A program made the translations under genes and the position numbers. Below the pieces are notes generated by a model, which saw only the letters and a list, made by a program, of their open reading frames with translations, had not been told where the DNA came from and searched no databases. A stretch of DNA of 8,554 bases, taken from NCBI GenBank assembly GCA_964405235.1, contig CAYONG010000026.1:1-8554 (forward strand). The letters are read 5' to 3'. The DNA is from WS-11 sp964405235 (lineage in GTDB: Bacteria > Eisenbacteria > RBG-16-71-46). This document shows positions 1 to 6,722 of the stretch, one piece after another (the first letter of the stretch is position 1; each line of letters starts with the position of its first letter).

Positions 1-208
1 GTTCGGGCTCGTAGCGCCCGTACTTGTAAAGGTGCCGGCCATTGACGTCACAGGTCCGAACCCTGAACCGCAGGTCGAGGGACGGGATGCTGGCGAGGAG
101 GTGTTTCCGGTTCAGCACCCAGCGATTGAACAGATAGGCGAGCCCCCGCAACGGCGCGCTGCCGCGGCTTGCTGCTTGAGGCGGGACTCGCTTGCCGGGA
201 TCGGTCAC
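1..208 (-). CDS. N-terminal part of a probable FkbM-family methyltransferase, runs off the left edge
   Basis: Read on the minus strand, a frame is open from about position 304 down to the window edge. From a GTG at 208-206 it encodes 69 residues, with the segments APLRGLAYLFNRWVLNRKHL and RTCDVNGRHLYKYGRYEPE. The second segment resembles the opening of the SAM-binding fold in FkbM-type methyltransferases, where a 'D..GRH.YKYG..EPE' stretch precedes the cofactor-binding glycine loop; the loop itself lies outside the window. The composition (aromatic and hydrophobic patches, normal codon use) is that of a real protein, unlike the plus-strand reading of the same bases. There is no in-frame ATG, so GTG is the likely start, with only a weak GAAG about 9 bases upstream. 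ATT and CTG codons further upstream cannot be excluded. The gene is divergent from ctlX, with 135 bases between the two starts. The coding call is fairly secure; the family is a recollection-based guess. Confidence 0.5.
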   Translation of the reverse strand, partial: MTDPGKRVPPQAASRGSAPLRGLAYLFNRWVLNRKHLLASIPSLDLRFRVRTCDVNGRHLYKYGRYEPE

Positions 209-343
209 CGGGATGTCTTCGTGGCCTGTAAGATTGCCGGAAAAGCGTAGCAGAGCCGCCGCGCCTCTAGAAGCAATGTAGTCTCGTGTGCCGATGCCGT
301 TCGGTCACCCGGCAGCATTGGCCGGAGCGGGCGCAGATCGCAG

Positions 344-1282
344 ATGCAACAGTCAGCGCAAACCGCAGGAAGCGTGCTTCTCATCCGGCCGATTCACTTC
401 GGCTTCAATCCCGATACCGCTGCATCCAACCGTTTCCAGTCGCAGACCGGGCTGGACGCGGATGCGGTGCAGGCGCGGGCGCTGGCCGAACATGCGGGCC
501 TGGTCGCGGCCCTGCGCGGTGCGGGCATACGGACCTGCGTCATTGACGACACCGAGACGCCGCGAAAACCCGATGCCCTATTTCCGAACAACTGGGTGTC
601 GTTTCACCAGGACGGGACCGTCCTTCTCTATCCGATGGAAGCGCCGAGCCGGCGGGCGGAGCGACGCGCGGACGTGATCGAGTGGCTCGGCGGCAACGGC
701 GGCTTCCGCGTGTCACGGGTGCTCGACCTGTCACCGCTGGAGCGCCGCGGAGCGTTCCTCGAGGGAACGGGCAGCCTCGTCATCGATCACCCGCAGGGGG
801 TCGCGTACGCGGCGCTCTCGAGCCGCACTCACCCGGAGGCTGTCGCCGAGTTCGGCCGGCAGACCGGCCTCGCCACGGTGATGTTCCGCACCTGCGACGG
901 GGGCGGCGTCCCGCTCTACCACACCAACGTCATGCTGAGCATTGGCCGCCGCTCCGCGGTGATCTGCGCGGCGGCAATTCCGGATCCGGGCGAACGCCGC
1001 ATGGTGCTGGAGCGACTGGCCCACACCGGCCGCACCATCGTGGAAATCAGTGTCGCGCAGATGCAGGCATTCGCAGGCAACATCCTCGAACTGGATGGCG
1101 GCAACGGCAGGCCGGTGATTGCGATGTCCGAGACCGCGCACCGCGCCTTGCATCCCGAGCAGCTTGGAATTCTCGCAGGCATGGCCGCTGTCGTCGCCGT
1201 GCCGGTGCCGACCATCGAGCAGACGGGCGGCGGCAGCGTGCGCTGCATGCTGGCGGAGATCTTCCTGCCGCGCGCCGCATGA
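344..1282 (+). CDS. ctlX: Citrulline utilization hydrolase CtlX-type amidinotransferase/deiminase
   Basis: A 312-residue protein of the guanidino-group modifying superfamily (arginine deiminase / dimethylargininase fold), in the branch named CtlX after the Francisella citrulline utilization hydrolase. These cytosolic enzymes attack a guanidino or ureido carbon through a covalent Cys intermediate. Visible family marks are RPIHFGFNP (15-23), KPDALFPNNWVSFH (75-88), the acidic segment EGTGSLVIDH (140-149), the catalytic-His segment LYHTNVML (His193) and the C-terminal nucleophile segment GGGSVRCMLAEIFLP (Cys301). All expected catalytic positions are present and the length is normal for the family. 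ATG at 344 is the only credible start: no other in-frame ATG, GTG or TTG precedes it closely, although GGAG at 324-327 is too distant to be a good ribosome site. The substrate (citrulline, arginine or a methylated arginine) cannot be settled from sequence. No arginine-pathway gene lies nearby. Confidence 0.85.
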   Translation: MQQSAQTAGSVLLIRPIHFGFNPDTAASNRFQSQTGLDADAVQARALAEHAGLVAALRGAGIRTCVIDDTETPRKPDALFPNNWVSFHQDGTVLLYPMEAPSRRAERRADVIEWLGGNGGFRVSRVLDLSPLERRGAFLEGTGSLVIDHPQGVAYAALSSRTHPEAVAEFGRQTGLATVMFRTCDGGGVPLYHTNVMLSIGRRSAVICAAAIPDPGERRMVLERLAHTGRTIVEISVAQMQAFAGNILELDGGNGRPVIAMSETAHRALHPEQLGILAGMAAVVAVPVPTIEQTGGGSVRCMLAEIFLPRAA

Positions 1283-1314
1283 GGCGCACTGCGGTCCAAA
1301 TCCGGCGTTTGCGC

Positions 1315-1320
1315 TAAAGT
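1315..1320 (+). promoter_or_regulatory. Possible -10 element for a leaderless M61 transcript
   Basis: TAAAGT lies seven bases before the ATG at 1327. Transcription would therefore start at or next to the A of the start codon. No Shine-Dalgarno sequence is present in the 44-base gap after ctlX, which fits a leaderless message. No good -35 is visible at the matching distance, so this is tentative. Confidence 0.3.
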
Positions 1321-1326
1321 CACCGC

Positions 1327-3171
1327 ATGAAGGACAGCATCCCGACCTTCGTTGACGCGCCGGTGACCTATCACATTCGGCCCCGGGCTCCCGGGACCCG
1401 CACTCTGGAGGTTTTCTGCAGGGTTCGCGATCCGGATCCTGCCGGGCAGGCGTTCTCGCTTCCGGCCTGGATTCCCGGCAGCTACCTCATTCGCGACTTC
1501 GCGCGGCACATCGTCGCCGTCGAGGCGACCAGCAACGCAATGCCGGTGCCCGTGCGCAAGGTGGATAAGGCGACATGGCTGGCCGCGCCAACTGACGGTG
1601 AGATCCTGGTGCGCGCGGAGGTATATGCCAACGACCTCTCGGTACGTGGCGCCCATCTCGATCCCGGCGGCGCGTTCTTCAACGGCTCGAGCGTGTTCCT
1701 GCGGGCGCGCGGGCACGAGTCGGAGCGCTGCGTGGTGCACGTCAGCCCCGGGGACGACAGCGTGACTGCGGGATGGCAGGTGGCGACGGCGCTGACGCGG
1801 TTGACGGGCGCCGCGTGGGAGTACGGCGCCTTCGAGGCCGGCAGTTACGAGGAACTGATCGACCACCCCGTGCTGATGGGACAGCTCGTCGTGGCCGAAT
1901 TCGACGCGGGCGGGACGCCCCATGCGATCGCGCTGGCCGGCCGCCACGAGTCCGACCTCGGGCGGCTGACCGCTGACCTGGCGCGGTTGTGCAGCTGGCA
2001 GATCGATTTCTTCGGCAGGCCCGCACCCATGCAGCGATACCTGTTCCTGGTGCGCCTCACCGGGGCGGGTTTCGGTGGACTGGAGCATCGCGCTTCGACT
2101 GCTCTCGTCTGTCACCGCAACGACCTGCCGCGGCCGGGGCAGCCGGCTCTCGGCCGCGAGTACCGCGGCTTGCTCGGTCTCGCCAGCCACGAGTAGTTCC
2201 ACGCCTGGAACGCCAAGCGCATCCGACCGGCCGCGCTGGCAGGCTGCGAACTCGACCGGGAGGCGTACACGCGGCAACTCTGGATCTTCGAGGGCATCAC
2301 GTCCTATTACGACGACCTGTGCCTGTTTCGCAGCGGGCTGATCTCCGCGCCTGACTACCTGGAGCTGCTGGGCCGCACGCTGACGGCCGTTTATCGCTCC
2401 GCCGGCCGTCGCCGCCAGACGCTGGAGGAGGCGAGCTTCGATTCCTGGATCAAGTTCTATCGGCCCGACGAGAACAGCCCGAATGCCCAGGTGAGTTACT
2501 ACACCAAGGGTGCGACGGTGGCCCTCGCACTGGATCTCGAGGTGCGACTTCGAAGCGACGGCCGGGCGTCGCTTGATGACATCATGCGCATGCTGTGGGA
2601 AACGTATGGGCGCGACGCCGGGCATGCCCTGTCCGAGGGCGCTTTCGAGGAGCTGGCGGCCGAAGTCGCGGGCCTCGATCTCGGTGAGTTTTTCCGCAGC
2701 AATCTCCGCGGCACGATCGACCCGCCCGTGGGAATCCTGCTCGCGCAGTTCGGCATCCGGCTGAACCTGCGCCCGACGGAGGGTGGCGCTGATGCCGGTG
2801 GCACGCCGGGACAACGCGCCAACCGGCCCCGGCCGTGGCTCGGCATACGGACCGGCCCCGCCGTCGGGCGGACCCGGGTTACGCACGTGCTCGATGGCGG
2901 GCCGGCGCAGGCCGCCGGCGTCGCGGCCGACGATGAGATCGTGGCACTCCAGGGTTTGCGCGCTGACGCGGAAGCTTTCGATGGGCTCGTCGATCGCCTG
3001 ACGATCGGGCAGCCGGCGGAGCTGCATCTGTTCAGGCGGGATGAGCTGTTGCGGCTCACGCTGGTGCCCGTTGAACCGCCCAGGGACAGCTGTTACCTGA
3101 CACTGGACGAGCAGGCGCCGGACGCCGTCAAGGCGCGGCGTCGGCAGTGGCTTCCCGCACCCCGTGGCTGA
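1327..3171 (+). pseudogene. M61 family metallopeptidase (glycyl aminopeptidase type) with PDZ domain, interrupted by one amber codon
   Basis: One frame of 614 codons encodes a complete M61 peptidase except for TAG at codon 290. The N-terminal beta domain shows the family segment LPAWIPGSYLIRDFARHI (45-62). The catalytic domain reads SHE-stop-FHAWNAKRIRP (287-301), where the family has HEYFH.WNVKRIRP. The third zinc ligand is in WIFEGITSYYDD (Glu322), and a conserved VSYYTKGATVALALDLEVR (389-407) follows. A PDZ domain starts at RPWLGIRTG (503-511) and runs to about 582. M61 enzymes are gluzincins that remove N-terminal residues, notably Gly and Ala. No signal peptide is evident. Termination would leave 289 residues without the second zinc His, hence inactive. 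Nothing after the stop offers a good restart; a GTG at 2491 lacks a ribosome site. No frameshift or second lesion is seen, so the change is recent, a sequencing error, or (least likely) read through. Confidence 0.85.
2194..2196 (+). other. In-frame TAG inside the HExxH zinc motif of the M61 gene
   Basis: The bases read CAC GAG TAG TTC CAC, giving His-Glu-stop-Phe-His. The family residue at this place is Tyr, so a single TAC-to-TAG change explains it. TAG acts as a normal stop elsewhere in the window: the SPOR gene ends in TAG at 6394-6396, and reading through there would run into a tRNA gene. Genome-wide reassignment of TAG is therefore unlikely. The tRNA-Tyr in this window has anticodon GTA, not an amber suppressor. 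Confidence 0.95.
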
Positions 3172-3212
3172 CGTGAATGGCGCCGGCGGACCCGTGGCCG
3201 CGACGGACCCGG

Positions 3213-3221
3213 TGGTAGAAT
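3213..3221 (+). promoter_or_regulatory. Extended -10 promoter of the plsY-birA-coaX-SPOR operon
   Basis: TGGTAGAAT is a TG-n extended -10 followed by TAGAAT (five of six consensus bases). It lies about 30 bases before plsY, in the only sizeable gap (80 bases) ahead of the four tightly packed genes. The -35 region is poor, which extended -10 promoters tolerate. Confidence 0.5.
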
Positions 3222-3251
3222 CCGCTCACCGCTTCGGGCACGTGACCAGCC

Positions 3252-3899
3252 ATGCTTGACCTCGGACTCAAGGCTCTCCTGAGCTATCTGATCGGATCGC
3301 TGAACGGCAGCCTGATCCTCGGCAAGATACTGGGCGGGCCTGACGTCCGCACGGTCGGGAGCGGCAATGCCGGCGGCACCAATGCGTTGCGGGCGCGGGG
3401 CAAGTCGTTTGCGCTGGGGGTAGTCGCCATTGACGTGGGCAAGGGGTTTCTCGCGGTAGCCCTGCTGCCTGGTCTGGTGGTGCCAGGCGTTGGCTCCGAC
3501 CCGGCGGTCTCCGCCGAGTGGCTCGCGCTCGCCTGCGCGGGAGCGGCTGTGGTCGGTCACTGTTACCCGGTCTGGTTCGGTTTCGCGGGCGGTAAGGGCG
3601 GTGCCACGACGGTCGGCGTGCTGATGGCGCTCGCGCCATTGCTGTTGCTCCCCGCGCTGGTCACCTGGCTTGTGGTGGTGGCGACGACCGGCTTCGTCGG
3701 CCTGGCGACGATGCTGGCGGCCGCTGTGCTGCCGGTGGTCGTCGCGGTAACTGGACTGCGCGGCCAGGCCGCTCTTTTCGCTTTCCTGCTGCTGATCGCG
3801 CTGTTCATCGTGTACACGCATCGAGAAAACGTCTCACGCATGATCCGGCGCGAGGAGAATCGCATGGCCGGCCTGATGATCCTGCGCCGTCCCCGCTGA
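3252..3899 (+). CDS. plsY: Acyl-phosphate:glycerol-3-phosphate acyltransferase PlsY
   Basis: A 215-residue integral inner-membrane enzyme that transfers the acyl chain from acyl-phosphate (made by PlsX) to the sn-1 position of glycerol-3-phosphate, giving lysophosphatidate, the first step of phospholipid synthesis. The three PlsY signature loops are visible: VGSGNAGGTN (35-44), the phosphate loop DVGKGFLAV (61-69), and GHCYPVWFGFAGGKGGAT (102-119), followed by THRENVSRMIRREENR (189-204). Hydrophobic helices lie between them (about 4-26, 54-78, 90-110, 120-168 and 172-189), matching a five-helix topology. The third loop has Gly117 where most family members have Val. The ATG at 3252 keeps the N-terminal helix whole, though no strong ribosome site precedes it. 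The gene stands seven bases before birA and is probably cotranscribed with it. Confidence 0.93.
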   Translation: MLDLGLKALLSYLIGSLNGSLILGKILGGPDVRTVGSGNAGGTNALRARGKSFALGVVAIDVGKGFLAVALLPGLVVPGVGSDPAVSAEWLALACAGAAVVGHCYPVWFGFAGGKGGATTVGVLMALAPLLLLPALVTWLVVVATTGFVGLATMLAAAVLPVVVAVTGLRGQAALFAFLLLIALFIVYTHRENVSRMIRREENRMAGLMILRRPR

Positions 3900-3906
3900 C
3901 GGACTG

Positions 3907-4893
3907 ATGAGCGTTCGCGACGGCCTCGTACACATCCTGGCGGACGGCGAACTCCACTCCGGCAGTGCCCTCGCGGCCGCTCTCGGCGTGTCGCGGAGCG
4001 CGGTCTGGAAGCAGGTGCACCGTCTCGGCGAACTGGGGCTGGTGATACAGACCGGGCGCGGCTATCGACTCAGCAGCCCTCTCGAGTTGCTCGATTCCGC
4101 CCGTATCACCGCCGGTCTCGACAGCGAAACCCGGGCCGCGTGCACGCGACTCGATGTCCGTGCGGTGACGGGGTCGACCAACGCCGTCCTGGCCGCCGAA
4201 CCCGCCCCGGCGCCTGGCGAGTGGCGTGGAGTCCTCGCCGAGTTCCAGACAGGCGGCCGTGGGCGTCGCGGGCGCCGCTGGGTCTCCCCGTTCGGCAGCG
4301 GGTTGTGCCTGTCGGTCAGCTGGTGCTTCGCCACGGCTCCGCGGGATCTGCCCGCGCTATCGCTCGCGGCCGGTGTCGCCGTCAGTCGCGCGCTGGCGAG
4401 AGTCGGGGCCACGGGCATGGCGTTGAAGTGGCCCAATGATGTGCTCTGGGGCGGTTCGAAGCTGGCTGGCATCCTCGTCGATGTCGACGGTGATTCCCGG
4501 GGCCCGTTACGCGCTGTCATTGGTATCGGGCTCAATCTTTCCGTGCCGGACGCGCTGACCCAGGCGATCGTGGCCGAGGGCGGGCTGCCACCGGCGGGAC
4601 TGGATCGTGCGGTTCCCGGCGGCGAGGTTCCGCGCAATGTGCTGGCCGCCGAAGTGTTGTGCGCGCTGTACCGGGTGTTGCGGGATTTTTCCCGGTCCGG
4701 ATTTGCGCCTCTGGCCGAAGAGTGGCGGCGCCAGGATTTCCTGTGGGGGCACACCGTCACGGTTCGAGGCGGGCAGGAGGAGGTCGGTGGCATCGCTCGC
4801 GGGATAGCCGCCGACGGCGCTCTTCTGGTCGAGTGTCCCGAAGGCCTGGCAGCGGTTTTCAACGGCGAGGTCAGCCTGAGGACCGATCTATGA
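3907..4893 (+). CDS. birA: Bifunctional biotin--[acetyl-CoA carboxylase] ligase and biotin operon repressor BirA
   Basis: A 328-residue cytosolic protein that makes biotinyl-AMP and transfers biotin to the lysine of the AccB carrier; with its DNA-binding domain it can also repress biotin genes. Domains in order: a winged helix-turn-helix at about 1-60 (SGSALAAALGVSRSAVWKQV, then IQTGRGYRL); a catalytic domain at about 75-270 with STN (90-92), the adenylate-binding loop GRGRRGRRWVSP (117-128), KWPNDVLWGGSKLAGIL (174-190, Lys185 in the usual position) and IGIGLN (205-210); and the C-terminal SH3-like domain at about 275-325 ending in FNGEVSLR. Because the HTH is intact, this is the regulatory (class II) form. 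The start lies seven bases after the plsY stop, and the gene ends in a 4-base ATGA overlap with coaX, which indicates translational coupling. No biotin synthesis gene is in the window. Confidence 0.95.
   Translation: MSVRDGLVHILADGELHSGSALAAALGVSRSAVWKQVHRLGELGLVIQTGRGYRLSSPLELLDSARITAGLDSETRAACTRLDVRAVTGSTNAVLAAEPAPAPGEWRGVLAEFQTGGRGRRGRRWVSPFGSGLCLSVSWCFATAPRDLPALSLAAGVAVSRALARVGATGMALKWPNDVLWGGSKLAGILVDVDGDSRGPLRAVIGIGLNLSVPDALTQAIVAEGGLPPAGLDRAVPGGEVPRNVLAAEVLCALYRVLRDFSRSGFAPLAEEWRRQDFLWGHTVTVRGGQEEVGGIARGIAADGALLVECPEGLAAVFNGEVSLRTDL
4878..4882 (+). promoter_or_regulatory. Ribosome binding site of coaX within the end of birA
   Basis: GAGGA lies seven bases before the ATG at 4890. It fixes the coaX start at the ATGA overlap rather than at any upstream codon in that frame, which is open back to about 4659. 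Confidence 0.7.
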
Positions 4894-5654
4894 GGTTGCT
4901 CGTCGATATCGGCAATACCCGAATGAAATGGGCCTGGCTGGATGGCGGGGAACTGCGTGACCCGGGTGCGGCAGCGCATCTCGGGAAGGTATCGTCGGCA
5001 CTGCTCGACCCTTTGCAAAAAGATGGTCATCGGCCCGGCGAGATCCTGATTGCAAGCGTGGCGGCGTCGACCGTGACGGATGCGGTCGCCCAGGGGCTGG
5101 CCCGGGGTCTCGCTGCCACGGTCCGGGTAGTGGAAACCGGCGCGGCAGCCTGCGGCGTACGCAACGGCTATCTCGATCCCCGGCAACTCGGCGTCGATCG
5201 CTGGCTGGCCATGGTGGCCGCTTTCGCGCGGTACCGGGCACCGCTGTGCGTCGTCGATGCCGGCACTGCGGTGACGATTGATGCCGTCGCCGGTGACGGG
5301 AGCCATCTCGGGGGGTTCATCGTGCCAGGCACCGCGCTTATGCACGGTGCCTTGCTGCGCGAAACCGGGCGCATTGAGACGGCAGCGGCGGTCCGACCGA
5401 TTCGACGGGATGATCCCGGGCCGTGGGGCCGTGATACTGACGCTTGCATCAATCGCGGTTCGCGCAGAGCAATAACTTGCCTGGTCGAGAGCTGCGTGAA
5501 AGCATTGACGGGAGCCGAGCGGCCGGGCCCGGTGCTGGTCCTGACGGGTGGCGATGCGCCTGCGCTGCGCGATGCCCTGTCCATGAACGCTGAATACCGA
5601 CCCATGCTGGTGCTCGAGGGTCTGGCGGCCAGCTACGGCGACTCGTCCGGCTGA
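4890..5654 (+). CDS. coaX: Type III pantothenate kinase CoaX
   Basis: A 254-residue cytosolic kinase of the ASKHA fold that phosphorylates pantothenate, the first step of coenzyme A synthesis. Type III enzymes are not feedback-inhibited by CoA and generally need a monovalent cation. Visible motifs are the first phosphate loop DIGNTRMKWAW (6-16, Asp6), the pantothenate-binding segment LGVDRWLAMVAAF (100-112, including GVDRW), the second phosphate loop DAGTAVTID (123-131, Asp123 as likely catalytic residue), GGFIVPG (141-147) and the adenosine loop VLTGGDA (217-223). The length is typical. The start overlaps the birA stop as ATGA and has its own ribosome site. E. coli carries the unrelated CoaA at the equivalent place after birA, so this locus has the Pseudomonas-type solution. 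Confidence 0.93.
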   Translation: MRLLVDIGNTRMKWAWLDGGELRDPGAAAHLGKVSSALLDPLQKDGHRPGEILIASVAASTVTDAVAQGLARGLAATVRVVETGAAACGVRNGYLDPRQLGVDRWLAMVAAFARYRAPLCVVDAGTAVTIDAVAGDGSHLGGFIVPGTALMHGALLRETGRIETAAAVRPIRRDDPGPWGRDTDACINRGSRRAITCLVESCVKALTGAERPGPVLVLTGGDAPALRDALSMNAEYRPMLVLEGLAASYGDSSG

Positions 5655-5697
5655 GTTCGGCGTTGCTTTATCCATCTCCGCTGCACCGGATGCGTTC

Positions 5698-6396
5698 GTG
5701 AGAAATCTGTTCTTAGCCGTGCTGCTCGCCAATGTGCTGTTTCTAGGGTGGCAACTGTGGATTGCGCCGCCTGAGGTTCCGGCCGAGCGTCTGCTTTCTC
5801 CCGGAACGGAGCCAGAGATCAGAACGTCGGGCGCAGCGACCGCGCAGGGGCCAAGCGCCGGGGCCGGTATGAAAGCGGCCGATGCCGGGAGCTTGATGGC
5901 CGGCGAGGGCAGCTGCACACGCATCGGGCCGATAGCGGACGGTCAGGACGCCGATGCCCTGAGGGCCCGACTGGCGGCCAGCGGCATCACCAGTTCAATG
6001 GCTTCCGAGGAGGGCCAGATCTGGGTCGGGCACTGGGTGCAGATAGAAAGCGTGGCCAGCCGGGAGGAGGCGGATCGGGTGGTATCCGGTCTCGCAGCCG
6101 GCGGGCTCCCCGATGCCTATGTCCTGCAGACGTCGCCGCCGTTCTCCATCTCGCTCGGCGTCTTTCGGGACCGCGGACGGGCCGAGGCGGTGATCGCGGC
6201 GGCGGTGGCGCTGGGCTTCCAGCCTCAGATCACGGACCGCTTTCGGGCGGGAGCCCAGTACTGGCTGTCCTTTGTCCTGCCGCCCGGCCGGAACCTGCCG
6301 GTGGACGTGCTGGGCCGCGAATCTGGTCAGATTCTGCGGGCTGAGCAGGCCCCATGCCCGAGCGCTTCGATTGGCGGGACCCCTTCGATTAATTAG
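5698..6396 (+). CDS. Membrane-anchored SPOR domain protein
   Basis: A 232-residue protein starting at GTG 5698; the ATG at 5690 is out of frame and closes after three codons. Residues 2-22 (RNLFLAVLLANVLFLGWQLW) form one N-terminal membrane anchor, with the rest expected in the periplasm. A variable Pro/Ala/Gly-rich linker covers about 24-72. From CTRIGPIADGQDADALRARL (73 onward) comes a SPOR-like fold with two alpha-beta halves, WVQIESVASREEADRVVSGL and then FSISLGVFRDRGRAEAVIAA, ending near 205. SPOR domains bind glycan strands without stem peptides and often localise to the division septum. A gene of this kind sits between coaX and the tRNA-tuf cluster in Pseudomonas. Here it follows coaX by 43 bases, and its final codons contain the first tRNA promoter. 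The exact cellular role is unknown. Confidence 0.8.
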   Translation: MRNLFLAVLLANVLFLGWQLWIAPPEVPAERLLSPGTEPEIRTSGAATAQGPSAGAGMKAADAGSLMAGEGSCTRIGPIADGQDADALRARLAASGITSSMASEEGQIWVGHWVQIESVASREEADRVVSGLAAGGLPDAYVLQTSPPFSISLGVFRDRGRAEAVIAAAVALGFQPQITDRFRAGAQYWLSFVLPPGRNLPVDVLGRESGQILRAEQAPCPSASIGGTPSIN

Positions 6397-6399
6397 AAT
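6371..6399 (+). promoter_or_regulatory. Sigma70-type promoter of tRNA-Thr(TGT), inside the 3' end of the SPOR gene
   Basis: TTGGCG at 6371-6376 and TAGAAT at 6394-6399 are separated by exactly 17 bases. The TAG stop of the SPOR gene forms the first half of the -10. The following bases CCGCCC make a GC-rich discriminator, as is usual for stringently controlled tRNA and rRNA promoters. The start point would be near 6406, giving a 5' leader of about 23 bases before the tRNA. Confidence 0.7.
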
Positions 6400-6428
6400 C
6401 CGCCCTGGCAGCACGGATGGCCGCCGCA

Positions 6429-6499
6429 GCCCCCAAAGCATTGTGGTGATGCAGTGGTTTTGTAAACCACAGAGCTTGGTTCGATTCCGAGTGGGGGCA
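6429..6499 (+). tRNA. tRNA-Thr (anticodon TGT), divergent and without encoded CCA
   Basis: The cloverleaf folds by hand: acceptor GCCCCCA/TGGGGGC (7 pairs), D stem GCAT/ATGC, anticodon stem GTGGT/ACCAC with loop TTTGTAA (anticodon TGT at 6461-6463, reading ACA), a 4-base variable loop, and T stem CTTGG/CCGAG with loop TTCGATT. The discriminator is A6499. Three things are odd. Position 8 is A rather than the near-universal T. The D loop TGTGGTG starts with T rather than A14. The bases after the discriminator are CCG, not CCA, although the other three tRNA genes here encode CCA. The A8/T14 pair is the reverse of the usual one, so the tertiary contact may be kept. It occupies the place of thrU in the E. 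coli operon. Confidence 0.8.
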
Positions 6500-6508
6500 C
6501 CGTCGCCA

Positions 6509-6587
6509 GCCGGGAAATCAATAGCGCCGGTGCAGCTCCCGATCGCTGCGCGACCCCGCGAAAATTATGGGTTCTTTCCCGGCTTTT
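6509..6587 (+). terminator. Terminator-like inverted repeat after tRNA-Thr(TGT)
   Basis: GCCGGGAAA (6509-6517) and TTTCCCGGC (6575-6583) are perfect 9-base inverted repeats, and TTTT follows directly at 6584-6587. The 57-base loop is long for an intrinsic terminator, but contains a further hairpin, GCAGC/GCTGC (6532-6536 with 6545-6549). It stands between the first tRNA and the promoter of the second, so it may end or attenuate the first transcript. It could also be a processing structure. Confidence 0.4.
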
Positions 6588-6590
6588 GTG

Positions 6591-6619
6591 TTGACACTGG
6601 GGGGGTCGAATCGGACAAT
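6591..6619 (+). promoter_or_regulatory. Strong sigma70-type promoter of the tRNA-Tyr/Gly/Thr-tuf operon
   Basis: A perfect TTGACA (6591-6596), a 17-base spacer and GACAAT (6614-6619) are followed by the GC-rich discriminator AGCGCGC. The start would be near 6626, about 11 bases before tRNA-Tyr. The GC-rich discriminator is typical of growth-rate and ppGpp-controlled stable RNA promoters. Confidence 0.8.
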
Positions 6620-6636
6620 AGCGCGCTTCCGTCCGC

Positions 6637-6722
<86 letters not shown>

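Noticed and set aside
32..250. A 72-codon plus-strand ORF at the left edge
   Set aside because: The minus-strand reading of the same bases gives a protein-like sequence with methyltransferase-like segments, while the plus-strand reading is low-complexity and without motifs.
209..300. A minus-strand promoter for the left-edge gene (TTGCTT and TACGCT)
   Set aside because: The spacer between the two boxes is 21 bases, too long for a sigma70 promoter, and no better pair was found.
2194..2196. TAG read as pyrrolysine or another programmed residue
   Set aside because: No pyl genes or suppressor tRNA are visible, TAG terminates the SPOR gene next to a tRNA, and a single TAC-to-TAG change explains the codon. 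Kept as a finding only for the position of the lesion.
916..3027. A 703-codon open frame on the minus strand, antisense to ctlX and the M61 gene
   Set aside because: It mirrors the GC-rich third codon positions of two recognisable plus-strand genes, spans the gap between them, and has Arg/Ala/Gly/Pro-rich, domain-free composition. This is a usual artefact of high-GC coding DNA.
2491..3171. A separate gene starting at GTG 2491
   Set aside because: It is the in-frame C-terminal continuation of the M61 peptidase after the amber codon. The GTG is inside the conserved VSYYTKGA segment and has no ribosome site.
4062..5924. A 620-codon open frame on the minus strand across birA, coaX and the start of the SPOR gene
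   Set aside because: It is antisense to three well-supported genes, with a Ser/Pro/Arg-rich sequence and no recognisable motif.
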